From positions 1 to 61,546 of the forward strand of contig NZ_CALPDF010000026.1 in assembly GCF_943193175.1 (NCBI RefSeq): a stretch of DNA of 61,546 bases, in the 5' to 3' direction. Below the pieces are notes generated by a model, which worked only from the letters and a program-made list of their open reading frames with translations, ran no database searches and was not told where the DNA came from. The stretch is from Neobacillus muris. Its GTDB lineage: Bacteria; Bacillota; Bacilli; Bacillales; Cytobacillaceae. Positions 44,306 through 52,934 of this stretch are shown here, piece by piece (the first letter of the stretch is position 1; every line of letters starts with the position of its first letter). A program made the translations under genes and the position numbers.

Positions 44306-45190
44306 CTAAGCCTGTTTTTTGACCTTTGCAGGAGCTTTTTTTCTTGGAGCAGCTTTAGGACGTTCCGTACCTGCTGCAGATGTTGCTTTAGCGCGAATAT
44401 CTCCTGCTGCTTTCCCCGGTTTTGTCCGGTCTATGGATGCCTGAAGGGCAGCCATTAAATCAGTCACATTTGCAGGTGTATCTTTTGCTGAAGCAGTAAC
44501 GATTTCTTGCCCTTGCCTTTTTGATTCAATCAACTCAAGCAATGCAGTACGGTATTCATCCGTATACTTTTCTGGCTGAAATTCTGACGTCAATTGGTCA
44601 ATTAGCAGAATGGCTGTGTCCAGCTCTTTCTCTGTCACTTTATCCTCACCAGGAACATTTGGCACATCGCTTGCATTTCTCACTTCATCTGGATAATGGA
44701 TCGTTTCCATCACTAATATATTTTCATATACGCGAATGACCGCAAGCTGTTCTTTGGACCTGATCACGATTTTGGCCAGTCCCACTATTTGCGATTCCTG
44801 GAGGGCTTTCCGCAATAAAGAATATGCCTTGCCTCCCCCCTCATTTGGAGACATGTAATAGCTGCGGTCAAAATAAATCGGATCAATTTCTTCCATTTTG
44901 ACAAAATCAATAATTTCGACTGCTTTATCTTCGTTTTCCTTCCGCAGCTTCTCTAACTCCTCTTCATCCAGCACCACAAATTTGCCTTTTGTATACTCAT
45001 ATGCTTTTACAATGTCCTCTGGCTTTACTTCCTCTTCACAAACAGTACAGACCTTTTCATATTTAATTGGGGAATGACATTTATTGTGCAGGGTCCGTAG
45101 CTTGATATCCTTGTCTTCTGTAGCAGTATGGAGCTTGATTGGGATATTGACCAGGCCAAAGCTGATACTGCCCTTCCACATGGTATGCAT
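44306..45190 (-). CDS. ku: Non-homologous end-joining protein Ku
   Basis: A 294-residue DNA-end-binding protein. Start MHTMWKGSISFGLVNIPIKLHTAT, with the CHSPIKYEKVCTVCEEEV zinc-like motif and a Lys/Ala-rich C-terminal extension that contacts DNA or LigD. The longer frame to 45355 is rejected since family homologs begin at MHTMWKG and GGGAGA lies 9 bases upstream. Divergent from ligD with a 125-base shared control region; in B. subtilis this pair protects germinating spores. Confidence 0.95.
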   Translation of the reverse strand: MHTMWKGSISFGLVNIPIKLHTATEDKDIKLRTLHNKCHSPIKYEKVCTVCEEEVKPEDIVKAYEYTKGKFVVLDEEELEKLRKENEDKAVEIIDFVKMEEIDPIYFDRSYYMSPNEGGGKAYSLLRKALQESQIVGLAKIVIRSKEQLAVIRVYENILVMETIHYPDEVRNASDVPNVPGEDKVTEKELDTAILLIDQLTSEFQPEKYTDEYRTALLELIESKRQGQEIVTASAKDTPANVTDLMAALQASIDRTKPGKAAGDIRAKATSAAGTERPKAAPRKKAPAKVKKQA

Positions 45191-45315
45191 AATTAAGGTC
45201 TCCCATCTTTTTGTTTTATTTTGTGCTTGGCAGATGAAGTCATTCCTACGAACTGCTGGAAAATGGATGATTGTAATGGAATAAGCCAAAATAAAAATAA
45301 AAAGGGGAAATATCA

Positions 45316-47157
45316 ATGAAACCAATGCTGCCAACCCTGACGTTTGACCGCCCAATTAAGAAGGGATGGGTGTATGAAGTGAAATATGATGGATTTCGAG
45401 CCTTATTAAAATGGGATGAAAATGGGATAGGTCTAATCAGTCGAAATGAAAAGCCATTGCTAGAGCAATTTCCAGAAATAAGCGGCTTTTTATTAAAGCT
45501 GGAGGAAAAATTTATGCCTTTCCTGCCCTTACAGCTGGATGGCGAACTGGTTTCACTCGAAAACCCATACAAAGCAGATTTCTCAAGCCTTCAGATTCGC
45601 GGCCGATTAAAAGCGAAAAATAGAATTGCGGAGCTGGCTGAGGTTTCTCCCTGCCGGTTTATGGCTTTTGATGTGCTTGCCATTAGAGGGAAATCGCTAA
45701 GCTCTTTGCCCCTTCAAAAGCGGAAAGAATTACTGATTGATTTCTTCGAATCCCTGGAACTTGAAACAACAGCTGATCCATCCAGCAGCCAGCTGCTTCA
45801 GCCGGTTCTCCCCTATGACAAATTTGATGAATTGTGGGAAAAAATTGTTCTCTATGACGGCGAAGGAATTGTCGCAAAAAATATAACCAGCCTATGGGAG
45901 GAAGGAAAACGGTCAACAAATTGGTTGAAATACAAAAATTGGAAATATGTGAGCTGCTTTGTCACTTCATTCGATAAAACGAACGGGTATTTTTATATTG
46001 GGGTTTATCAAGATAAACAAGTGGCCAATATCGGTCAAGTACTTTTTGGATTTAAACCGGATGAAAAGCAGGCACTAGGGCAGATCGTCAAACAAAACAA
46101 AATCAGTGAGGATCAACAATTTATTTATGTCGAACCAGCAATCTGTCTCGAAGTAAAATATCTTGAATTGTACGAAAACCAGCTGCGGGAACCGCATTTC
46201 CATCAGTTTCGCTTGGATCTCAAGCCGGCCGATTGCACGTATGAACAGTTTATTTTCCAGCAGAAGAATTTGCCAGAAGAATTAGAAATTACCCATCCGG
46301 ATAAGCCTCTTTGGGAAAATCAGGACATCCGAAAAGCGGATTACATATTGTATTTGCGAGAAGTATCTCCCTATATGCTGCCCTTTTTAAAGGATCGGCC
46401 GTTAACCGTCATCCGCTATCCCCATGGTATGTTTGGGGAAGCCTTTTATCAAAAAAACTGTCCCGACTATGCCCCAGAATTTGTCCATACTTATGCAATG
46501 GAGGATATCAACTATATTATATGCAATAACCTGAAAACACTGATTTGGCTTGGAAATCAATTGGCGATTGAATTTCATGTTCCGTTTCATACGATTTACA
46601 GCCACGGAGCCAGTGAAATTGTCTTTGATTTGGATCCCCCTTCGATTGATGCCTTTCCCTTGGCAGTCAAAGCTGCTCTGTTGATTAAAGAAGTGCTCGA
46701 CCAGCTAAATTTGATTGGATTTATTAAAACATCCGGAAATAAGGGGTTGCAAATTTACCTGCCGCTCCCGGAAGGACAATTTTCTTATGACGATACGAGA
46801 CTATTTACAAGCTTTATTGCTGAATACCTAATCTCTAAGGACCCTGGTTCCTTTACCATTGAAAGAATGAAAAAGAATCGGGGAAACAGGCTGTATGTTG
46901 ATTATGTTCAGCATGGAGTAGGAAAAACAATTGTTGCTCCATATTCGATGAGGGGAAATGAGCATGCAGGTGTTGCCACTCCCCTTTTTTGGGAGGAAGT
47001 AAACGAGAAGCTGGAGCCAAGGAAGTTCACCTTAAAAACTGCCTTGCGGAGGATTAAACAGGGCGACCCGTTTAAAAATTATTTTCAAGCCAAGACCCTC
47101 CAGCCTTTTGCACCTGTCTTGGACATTTTAAAAAACCAAGCATCCAAAAAAGGATAA
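45316..47157 (+). CDS. ligD: ATP-dependent DNA ligase LigD (ligase-polymerase)
   Basis: A 613-residue NHEJ enzyme. N-terminal ligase domain with nucleophile Lys23 in VKYDGFRA and the motif GEGIVAKNI; OB-fold ~200-300; C-terminal LigD_Pol domain with SEIVFDLDPPS and GLQIYLPL. No phosphoesterase domain, as in Bacillus. Partner of Ku. Its stop lies within a terminator shared with dapF. Confidence 0.95.
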   Translation: MKPMLPTLTFDRPIKKGWVYEVKYDGFRALLKWDENGIGLISRNEKPLLEQFPEISGFLLKLEEKFMPFLPLQLDGELVSLENPYKADFSSLQIRGRLKAKNRIAELAEVSPCRFMAFDVLAIRGKSLSSLPLQKRKELLIDFFESLELETTADPSSSQLLQPVLPYDKFDELWEKIVLYDGEGIVAKNITSLWEEGKRSTNWLKYKNWKYVSCFVTSFDKTNGYFYIGVYQDKQVANIGQVLFGFKPDEKQALGQIVKQNKISEDQQFIYVEPAICLEVKYLELYENQLREPHFHQFRLDLKPADCTYEQFIFQQKNLPEELEITHPDKPLWENQDIRKADYILYLREVSPYMLPFLKDRPLTVIRYPHGMFGEAFYQKNCPDYAPEFVHTYAMEDINYIICNNLKTLIWLGNQLAIEFHVPFHTIYSHGASEIVFDLDPPSIDAFPLAVKAALLIKEVLDQLNLIGFIKTSGNKGLQIYLPLPEGQFSYDDTRLFTSFIAEYLISKDPGSFTIERMKKNRGNRLYVDYVQHGVGKTIVAPYSMRGNEHAGVATPLFWEEVNEKLEPRKFTLKTALRRIKQGDPFKNYFQAKTLQPFAPVLDILKNQASKKG

Positions 47158-47176
47158 GGCCAGCCTTATCCTTTTA
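47147..47176. terminator. Bidirectional terminator
   Basis: AAAAGGATAAGG/CCTTATCCTTTT with a 4-nt loop; overlaps the ligD stop (TAA 47155) and the dapF stop. Confidence 0.88.
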
Positions 47177-48149
47177 AATATTCATCCAAATATTCCTGTA
47201 CTTCTAATTGCAGTTTCTGATAGGAACCTTGTTCAGCCAGCCCTGTTTTGGCCGAAACCGTAAAGGTACCCTTAACTAAATCGGCAGTGATGCTGGCATT
47301 GTATAGATAGGTCGCATTTCCAATTAAGTCGATGGAATAATCTTCGCCCTGCTGATGGACAATACATTTGACTTTACCGCCATTGTTATAAACATCGATG
47401 GCCGATTCAAACCTGTTTAATCCCTGAAGACAGGTTACAAGTGAAGAAGCCGACATGGCGGTTCCGCAAGCATTCGTAAAGCCAACGCCGCGTTCAAAAG
47501 TTCTGACGTAAATTTCTCCAGGCTCAAGTACCTTCACAAAGCTTACATTCACTCCGTACGGGAACAATCGATTGGGTCCGTTAACCTTTTCGCTCAGCCG
47601 TTTTTGTGTATGACTATTTAATATAGCCTTGTCCACAAGAGTAATCAAATGCGGATTTGGTACTGCTACAGCAGTAAACCTCAATGTCTCTGAAAGTTGA
47701 TGAATTGGTTCATTCAGCAGGACAGGCTGCGGCAGATTTAACGGCAATGCGCCCAGATCAAACAAAACCGGAGATATTTCTACCTGGTAGGTATGGATGT
47801 CCGGATAAAGCTCTTGATATTTGCTAACCTTTAAGTCAGCCTTCATGGTCTCGACAACGGCATGGTCAAGCCCTTTCAATTCACAAATATAGCGCGCTGC
47901 CAATCTTAATCCGTTTCCGCACATCGAGGCTTCCGACCCATCCGCATTAAACACACGCATTTTTCCGTCGGCGTGTCCGCTCTCCATGATAAATAAAACC
48001 CCGTCTGCCCCCAGCTCAGTCTCCCGGTTACAGATTAGTTTTGCGAGGTCTGCCCTTTCTGTCTCTGTAAATGTATATCCAGTTGTGATTTCATCCACTA
48101 AGAAGAAATCATTTCCTGAACCATGTCCCTTGATGATGTCTAATTTCAC
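47166..48149 (-). CDS. dapF: Diaminopimelate epimerase
   Basis: A 327-residue cofactor-free racemase converting L,L- to meso-diaminopimelate for lysine and peptidoglycan. Both catalytic cysteines are present: MCGNGLR and TNACGTAMSAS. It is ~40 residues longer than the usual ~284, with a C-terminal extension. GTG 48149 is chosen: GGGGG lies 8 bases upstream; the frame to 48200 lacks an RBS. Convergent with ligD. Confidence 0.88.
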   Translation of the reverse strand: MKLDIIKGHGSGNDFFLVDEITTGYTFTETERADLAKLICNRETELGADGVLFIMESGHADGKMRVFNADGSEASMCGNGLRLAARYICELKGLDHAVVETMKADLKVSKYQELYPDIHTYQVEISPVLFDLGALPLNLPQPVLLNEPIHQLSETLRFTAVAVPNPHLITLVDKAILNSHTQKRLSEKVNGPNRLFPYGVNVSFVKVLEPGEIYVRTFERGVGFTNACGTAMSASSLVTCLQGLNRFESAIDVYNNGGKVKCIVHQQGEDYSIDLIGNATYLYNASITADLVKGTFTVSAKTGLAEQGSYQKLQLEVQEYLDEYLKG

Positions 48150-48226
48150 CGAAATAACCCCCGAACCCTTTTTAAATGTTAAATTTATGATACCAAACAA
48201 AAAGAATTTGGGAAACCAATTAGAAC

Positions 48227-49009
48227 TTATCTTTCCACAAAATATTCCTGAATCAGAAAAGCTAATTGGAGCAGTTTTTCTGATTCAGGCAAATCTTCCT
48301 GGATTGAAAGAACCGGGGTATTAGCGTCCGGAAAAATCGGGCTCCACTCCAAGGGCATCCATCCGCGCCTAAGCCTTGCAACTTCACGGTGATTTTCGTT
48401 TAACACTTGTTCATCCATAAACAGGGAAGAACCTTCAACAGTACCAATCAACTTATGCTCCCTATCCAGCAGCTCTCCCTTTCTTTTTTTCTGGAATTTA
48501 TTCTTGCTGAAAGATCCAAGATAATTCATATTCTGGCCATAGACTTTGATGCGGCTCCCTTGGAGTTGAAATAATCCAATGGTTTCTTCCTGATTATTGT
48601 AAAAGCGATAAATTTTTGGCCATCTCCATTTCATTAAGCCCTTTTGGTGCTGTTTTTTTATCGTACCGGCTAACATACCATCTGGAAAATAGAGGTGCAG
48701 CTTTGGTGTCTGGCTATTTTGGCATAAAACTAAAAGCTGCCGGGCATCAAATACGGACCGGGAGATTGTTTCATGACTCTGATTTTTCTCGATACTCCTG
48801 CTAATTTGGATTGATTGTTTCATGCGATAGAGATAGATTTGAAAACTGAATAAGCTATAAAGCAGGAACGGAATCGTAAGCTTCATCATTTCTGGCTTGT
48901 TAAAAATGGCGATATTGCCCACAATAATTAATAAGGAAGGAATTAACGCGGCTATACTGTCATTTAGGCTGATTTTGGCTGCATCTCGGTAAAAATCGTT
49001 TATTTTCAT
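48227..49009 (-). CDS. Hypothetical membrane protein (260 aa), possibly tubby/LURP-like C-terminus
   Basis: Two N-terminal membrane helices (~20-60) and a cytoplasmic beta-rich region with repeated hairpins (KIYRFYNNQEE, GLFQLQGSRIKVYG, LLDREHKLIGTVEG). The pattern suggests a scramblase/LURP-one-like barrel, but this is inference and no motif confirms it. Not recognised otherwise. The last coding bases form a 14-bp inverted repeat. Confidence 0.6.
   Translation of the reverse strand: MKINDFYRDAAKISLNDSIAALIPSLLIIVGNIAIFNKPEMMKLTIPFLLYSLFSFQIYLYRMKQSIQISRSIEKNQSHETISRSVFDARQLLVLCQNSQTPKLHLYFPDGMLAGTIKKQHQKGLMKWRWPKIYRFYNNQEETIGLFQLQGSRIKVYGQNMNYLGSFSKNKFQKKRKGELLDREHKLIGTVEGSSLFMDEQVLNENHREVARLRRGWMPLEWSPIFPDANTPVLSIQEDLPESEKLLQLAFLIQEYFVER
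48247..48289. repeat. Inverted repeat within the end of the 48227 gene
   Basis: CCTGAATCAGAAAA/TTTTCTGATTCAGG, a 14-bp perfect stem with a 15-nt spacer, inside the coding region for PESEKLLQL and FLIQEY. Confidence 0.8.
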
Positions 49010-49092
49010 CTAGAAAACTCCTTATCAATTCCTCTTATACTACTCTATTAACCTAAAGTGCAAAAAATGATAGAAGTTTTCCAGGATAAAAA

Positions 49093-49190
49093 GAGGCCGT
49101 CCATTAAAGGGTCCGGCTCCACTCCTAAACACAATATATAGAACATATTCTGCAGGGTGGCGCCTGACCTCCTTACCTTTTGGACAGCCT
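49093..49190. repeat. Dispersed long-hairpin repeat, copy 2
   Basis: 98 bp with ends GAGGCCGTCCA and TGGACAGCCT and an internal CAATATATAGAA. It abuts the stop codon of the patatin-like gene and likely works as its terminator. Confidence 0.7.
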
Positions 49191-50045
49191 TTATGAATGA
49201 ATATAGGTTACGATTCTGTCTTTTAATGCCTGGGCATCCCTATAGCCTTGATTGTACAAGTCTTCCAATTTGCCAGGGTCTCTTTCCATCCTGCCTACAT
49301 TCAGCGGCTCTGTTGGACGAATAATCAGTACGTGTCCCTTTTTCTCTTCTTCCTCTAGATAGGAGAGTGTCTGATTATATGTCTGGAAGCGTTCCTGCAA
49401 AGCTTTTTGCAGCCCTTTGTATTCACTATATTTGCGTTTGACAAGGAAGTGAAATTTGGAAGGTTTTTTCCGATAATCCACATTTCTAGTTAAGATGACA
49501 ATATTTTTTAAATATCCATCCTTCTGTGCTTGTTTGATGGGGATCGGATCACTGATGCCGCCGTCAAGCAGGATTTTATTTTGAAACTGAACCTCTGGCG
49601 CAATAAAAGGAAGTGAGCTCGAAGCTCGCAATACTGCCAACAAATCTCTTTTGTAATCCTTCTTCTTGAAATACACCGGCTCTCCTGAAAGGCAGTCAGT
49701 CGTTCCAACTACAAACTCACAAGGACTGTCATAAAAACTATCATAATCAAAAGGAACATGCTGATTTGGGATTTCGTCAAATATAAAATCCATGCCAAAA
49801 AACTGCCTGTTTTTTAAATAGTTTCTCCACGATATATATCTGGGGTCGGAGGCATATTCTATAGTAACCGTTTTATTTCTCCCTTTTTGTTTGGATAAAT
49901 ACGATGCTGCATTACATGCTCCTGCTGAAACACCAATTACGTAAGGAAAAAATAGGTTATTCTCTAAGAAGAATTCCAGAATTCCGGCAGTATAAACTCC
50001 GCGCATTCCCCCTCCTTCTAAAACTAGACCGACTTGTTCTGCCAT
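49191..50045 (-). CDS. Patatin-like phospholipase/acyl hydrolase
   Basis: A 284-residue cytoplasmic hydrolase. Oxyanion motif GGGMRGVY at ~14, nucleophile elbow GVSAG, catalytic Asp in LDGGISDPIP. The family hydrolyses acyl chains from phospholipids or acyl-glycerols; substrate unknown. Start MAEQVGLVLEGG at 50045; the longer frame to 50159 lacks homology and an RBS. Confidence 0.88.
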   Translation of the reverse strand: MAEQVGLVLEGGGMRGVYTAGILEFFLENNLFFPYVIGVSAGACNAASYLSKQKGRNKTVTIEYASDPRYISWRNYLKNRQFFGMDFIFDEIPNQHVPFDYDSFYDSPCEFVVGTTDCLSGEPVYFKKKDYKRDLLAVLRASSSLPFIAPEVQFQNKILLDGGISDPIPIKQAQKDGYLKNIVILTRNVDYRKKPSKFHFLVKRKYSEYKGLQKALQERFQTYNQTLSYLEEEEKKGHVLIIRPTEPLNVGRMERDPGKLEDLYNQGYRDAQALKDRIVTYIHS

Positions 50046-50260
50046 ATTATTCGTCCTTCCTTTTATTCGATATAATAGATAATTATAGGGTATCATCCTA
50101 TCCATTAAAAATAAATGACTTTTGCCAGTATCATGTCCAGGAAGGCAATTTATGACCATTTTCCTTTTCGAATAAACAATGTAGAAAAATGCAGAAAAAT
50201 GGGAAAAGACATTGGAAAAAATGACACAAAAAAACTATTTTCTTTTTTCTTTTTTTCTTG

Positions 50261-50440
50261 TATGATACTTTAGGTAACTACAATTTTAGCGAATCTTTGG
50301 AGGTTTACAGATCTGTAATACCGATGAATCCAAAAATAAAATAGGGAAGGCAAATGGTGCGCCACCAGTTTTTCTGGTTCTAGTGGGTTCGATTCCCACC
50401 CCGAAATTTTTTTTCAACTTAAAAAAATTTCGTGGGTGGG
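50261..50440 (+). ncRNA. Structured leader with tRNA T-arm mimic upstream of GNAT gene
   Basis: A -10-like TATGAT (50261-50266) starts a stretch with no convincing ORF. In order: UUUGGA...UCCAAA helix enclosing palindrome TTACAGATCTGTAA; hairpins TGGTG/CACCA or ACCAG-TTTTT-CTGGT; a perfect T-arm GTGGG-TTCGATT-CCCAC (50382-50398); and an inverted repeat CCCACCC..GAAATTTTTTT / AAAAAAATTTC..GGGTGGG (50394-50440). No acceptor stem is present, so it is not a functional tRNA. It fills most of the 441-base gap before the GNAT gene. Confidence 0.5.
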
Positions 50441-50487
50441 CCGTTTCTCTTCGTATGGAATGGTATGCCCCAATTGGAGGGATTTTC

Positions 50488-51048
50488 ATGCTTAAGAAAC
50501 GTGATCTTTATGACAGCCGTGAATTGTATGAACTGATGACGCATCCAGATGTCTTCCCTTTTGTGCGTCAAAAAGCCTATTCCTATGAAGAATTTTTCTT
50601 TATTACGAGGCAGACAATTGAAGCAGAAGAACAAGGACAATTAATTTCCCGGACGATTCTTGATGAGTGGGGGACACCCATTGGCACCATCAGTTTATTT
50701 GATATTGAGGAAAATGCAGGCTTTTTGGGAACTTGGCTTGGAAAACCGTATCATGGAAAAGGATATAACCAAGCTGCGAAAGCGGCATTTTTCCAAGAGC
50801 TGTTTTATGAAATTGGGATTGAAACAGTGTTTATGAGAATCCGCAAAGAAAATATCCGGTCGATCAAAGCCGCTGAAAAATTGCCGTATGTCATTAAGGC
50901 TAACGAAACAAGGAAATCTCTTTATGATCAATTAAATGCCAATGAAGAGATATATGATTTATATGAAATTCCAAAGGATCTTTATACCTTGCATTTGCAA
51001 TGGAGCACCTCCCAAGATGGCACTTCATCACAACGATTAGAAGCGTAA
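50488..51048 (+). CDS. GNAT-family N-acetyltransferase (RimJ/RimL-like)
   Basis: A 186-residue acetyltransferase. MLKKRDLYDSRELYELMTHP start; the acetyl-CoA site is GTWLGKPYHGKGYNQAA; a C-terminal extension (~165-186) is Ser/Gln-rich. RimJ/RimL-type enzymes acetylate N-termini of ribosomal proteins or small amines; substrate unknown. GGAGGG lies 6 bases before ATG 50488. The upstream in-frame extension passes through the T-arm-like leader and is rejected. Confidence 0.82.
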   Translation: MLKKRDLYDSRELYELMTHPDVFPFVRQKAYSYEEFFFITRQTIEAEEQGQLISRTILDEWGTPIGTISLFDIEENAGFLGTWLGKPYHGKGYNQAAKAAFFQELFYEIGIETVFMRIRKENIRSIKAAEKLPYVIKANETRKSLYDQLNANEEIYDLYEIPKDLYTLHLQWSTSQDGTSSQRLEA

Positions 51049-51070
51049 GCTGAAGTTCCTGTCCAAAAAA

Positions 51071-51183
51071 GGGGCTGTCCAAAAGCAAAGGGTCAGACAC
51101 CACACCGCAATATATAGACGTGAATAAAAAACGTTCTATATATTGGTCCAGGCGTGGAGTCGGACCCCTAAATGGACAGCCCT
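51071..51183. repeat. Dispersed long-hairpin repeat, copy 3
   Basis: 113 bp with ends GGGGCTGTCCA and TGGACAGCCCT, GGGTC-type arms and inner CAATATATAGA/TCTATATATTG. An extra partial end CCTGTCCAAAAAA lies just before it (51058). It sits between convergent GNAT and the 38-residue gene. Confidence 0.75.
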
Positions 51184-51236
51184 ATTAGTGCCATTTATTC
51201 AAGCAGGTTCTGATCACCTGTTTCCCTAACCTCGTT

Positions 51237-51353
51237 TATCCCCATTTGGAGCAAAAATTCATCTAATTCCTCATTCGTCAGCGTTTCAAAGCGGCCATCA
51301 TGATATAATACTTGGGTTTGATTGGGATTAATCCGGTTAAGGTTAAAACTCAT
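51237..51353 (-). CDS. Very small hypothetical protein (38 aa)
   Basis: AAAGGAG lies 8 bases before ATG 51353. Product starts MSFNLNRINPNQTQVLYHDG and ends in ELDEFLLQMG. Soluble, no Cys, no TM. Not recognised. The good RBS supports translation. Confidence 0.5.
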
Positions 51354-51457
51354 TTTCTTTGCTCCTTTCCTTCTATGCTTACTTCATAGTATCAACGGAA
51401 AGCAGCCCTCTCATACAAGAATATCTAATAGTTCCAAAAATTTCAAACCATTCAAAA

Positions 51458-52231
51458 TTACCCTTTAAAAGCTTTTCCCAATACATCTGCTCCTCCAGTA
51501 ACAGGCAGCACGCCGCCGGTAATGAAATCGGAGCGCTCATCAAGCAAAAACGCGATCACACGGGCAATATCTTCACCAGTCCCTTGTCTCTGAACAGAAG
51601 AATCATCTTTTGCGGCCTCTAAGGATTCTTTTATGTCCTTTTCTTTCCAGTCATCCGTTATATCGCCCGGACAAACCATATTGGCTGTAATTCCGAATTT
51701 TGCCTCTTCGATCGCTATGGTCCGTGTAAGGGACAGCAATCCTGTTTTTGCAGCGGCAAAGGCCGAACGGTACACCCAGCCAGGCGCGGTTTCTACCCTG
51801 TCATAGCCCACGGTGATAATCCGGCCCCATTTTTGCCGCCTCATCACCGGAATGACAAGTTTGGACAAATAAAATACAGCACTTAAATTCCCTTGGATCA
51901 GATAATTCCATTCTTCAAAGGAATAGTCCGCCATCACTTTGCGTTCATGTATGTAGGGCCCAGCATTATGAATTAATACATCAATGGTTTCATATGTAGA
52001 AAGGGTCTCATTTACAATGCGGATGCAATCCTCCTGATTCGCCACATCCCCTCGGATCGCAATGTTTTTGGTTCCATATCGATTTGATATCTCCTCTGCC
52101 AAAGAAATCGCTTCGGATTCACTATGTCGATAATTAATCACGAGCTGATAGCCTTGTTCCGCTAGATATATGGCTGTCCTTTTTCCGAGCCCAGAGGCTC
52201 CCCCTGTTACCAGCGCCGTTTTATCATTCAT
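51458..52231 (-). CDS. Short-chain dehydrogenase/reductase-like protein lacking the catalytic Tyr
   Basis: A 257-residue Rossmann protein with the NAD(P) motif TGGASGLGK, NAG (HNAG) and C-terminal GGVLPVTGG. In the active-site region the YxxxK signature is FAAAK (codon TTT) and the preceding catalytic Ser is not evident (TVGYDR). So it may bind nucleotide without classical SDR catalysis. Resembles FabG/YtkK-type proteins. Single gene. Confidence 0.8.
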   Translation of the reverse strand: MNDKTALVTGGASGLGKRTAIYLAEQGYQLVINYRHSESEAISLAEEISNRYGTKNIAIRGDVANQEDCIRIVNETLSTYETIDVLIHNAGPYIHERKVMADYSFEEWNYLIQGNLSAVFYLSKLVIPVMRRQKWGRIITVGYDRVETAPGWVYRSAFAAAKTGLLSLTRTIAIEEAKFGITANMVCPGDITDDWKEKDIKESLEAAKDDSSVQRQGTGEDIARVIAFLLDERSDFITGGVLPVTGGADVLGKAFKG

Positions 52232-52353
52232 TAGCCATCACCCTCTATTATAGATTTCAACCCTTGTTACTATGTTAAAAAGTTTCCAGACTATATGCAA
52301 ACATTTCATTTCCTATCAGGCACTTGACTGGCCTTCCCTATTATAATTAATTA

Positions 52354-52381
52354 ACCTATGGGCATTTATTTGCATAGTATA
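52354..52381 (+). promoter_or_regulatory. SigK-type (late mother-cell) promoter
   Basis: AC (52354-52355) - 17 bases - CATAGTATA (52373-52381) matches the SigK consensus AC-N16/17-CATANNNTA. It is 29 bases before the first gene of the GerP/Hsp20 cluster. Confidence 0.7.
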
Positions 52382-52409
52382 AGTTAACAAACTAAAAGGA
52401 TGTGACAGG

Positions 52410-52652
52410 ATGCAGACTGTAATAAACATTTTCAGCTTGAAAATTAACAGCGTATCTAACAACGGGTCTGTCAACATCGGTGAAGCACTTCATAATGCTC
52501 ATACTGCCAATACAAAATCACAAGGACAAAATTCTTCTTTTGGAGATTTTGCACCGCCGACAGCTGCCATGGAAAATACTTTTATCGATCCGGATCTTAA
52601 TGATATGGGAGATATCGCCAATCCTGCGAATGTTTTTTCTAATCCCATCTAA
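52410..52652 (+). CDS. GerPA/PF-family spore germination protein
   Basis: An 80-residue secreted-coat-type protein. Family pattern: INIFSLKINSVSNNGSVNIG, ALHNAHTANTKS, GQNSSFGDF and D-P-D-DMGDIANP. GerP proteins help nutrients pass the spore coat. First gene of a five-gene cluster behind a SigK-type promoter. AAAGGATGTGACAGG precedes ATG. Confidence 0.82.
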   Translation: MQTVINIFSLKINSVSNNGSVNIGEALHNAHTANTKSQGQNSSFGDFAPPTAAMENTFIDPDLNDMGDIANPANVFSNPI

Positions 52653-52670
52653 AAGGACTGAAACAGAAAG

Positions 52671-52913
52671 ATGCCTTTTCAAATTAACATTTTTAATTTT
52701 AAAAATAATGCCATCAATAATAATGGGAATATTGATTTCGGACCGATTGTGCATAACTCCCATACTTCTAATACCAAATTGGTTGGAACCAACGCCGCAT
52801 TTGGCGATTTATCACCAGCAGCCTCTTGCCATGCAAATGGTTATGCAGATGTCGATGTAACCGACCAAGACCAGATTTTAAATCCATCTGCGCCAATATC
52901 AAATCAATTTTAA
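52671..52913 (+). CDS. GerPA/PF-family spore germination protein (second copy)
   Basis: An 80-residue paralog of the preceding gene (NIDFGPIVHNSHTSNTK, TNAAFGDLSP, DVTDQDQILNPS). Eighteen bases separate the two genes; its Shine-Dalgarno is weak, so coupling is likely. One Cys (SCHANG). Confidence 0.82.
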   Translation: MPFQINIFNFKNNAINNNGNIDFGPIVHNSHTSNTKLVGTNAAFGDLSPAASCHANGYADVDVTDQDQILNPSAPISNQF

Positions 52914-52934
52914 CAGCTGAAAGGATGAAAAACT

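Noticed and set aside
50340..50400. Functional tRNA gene
   Set aside because: Only the T-arm is convincing; no acceptor stem, D-arm or CCA.
50383..50487. N-terminal extension of the GNAT protein
   Set aside because: It runs through the T-arm-like structure and lacks an RBS; GGAGGG precedes ATG 50488.
51196..51236. Longer 52-residue version of the 38-residue gene
   Set aside because: Codon-by-codon reading gives a TAA at 51237-51239 in frame.
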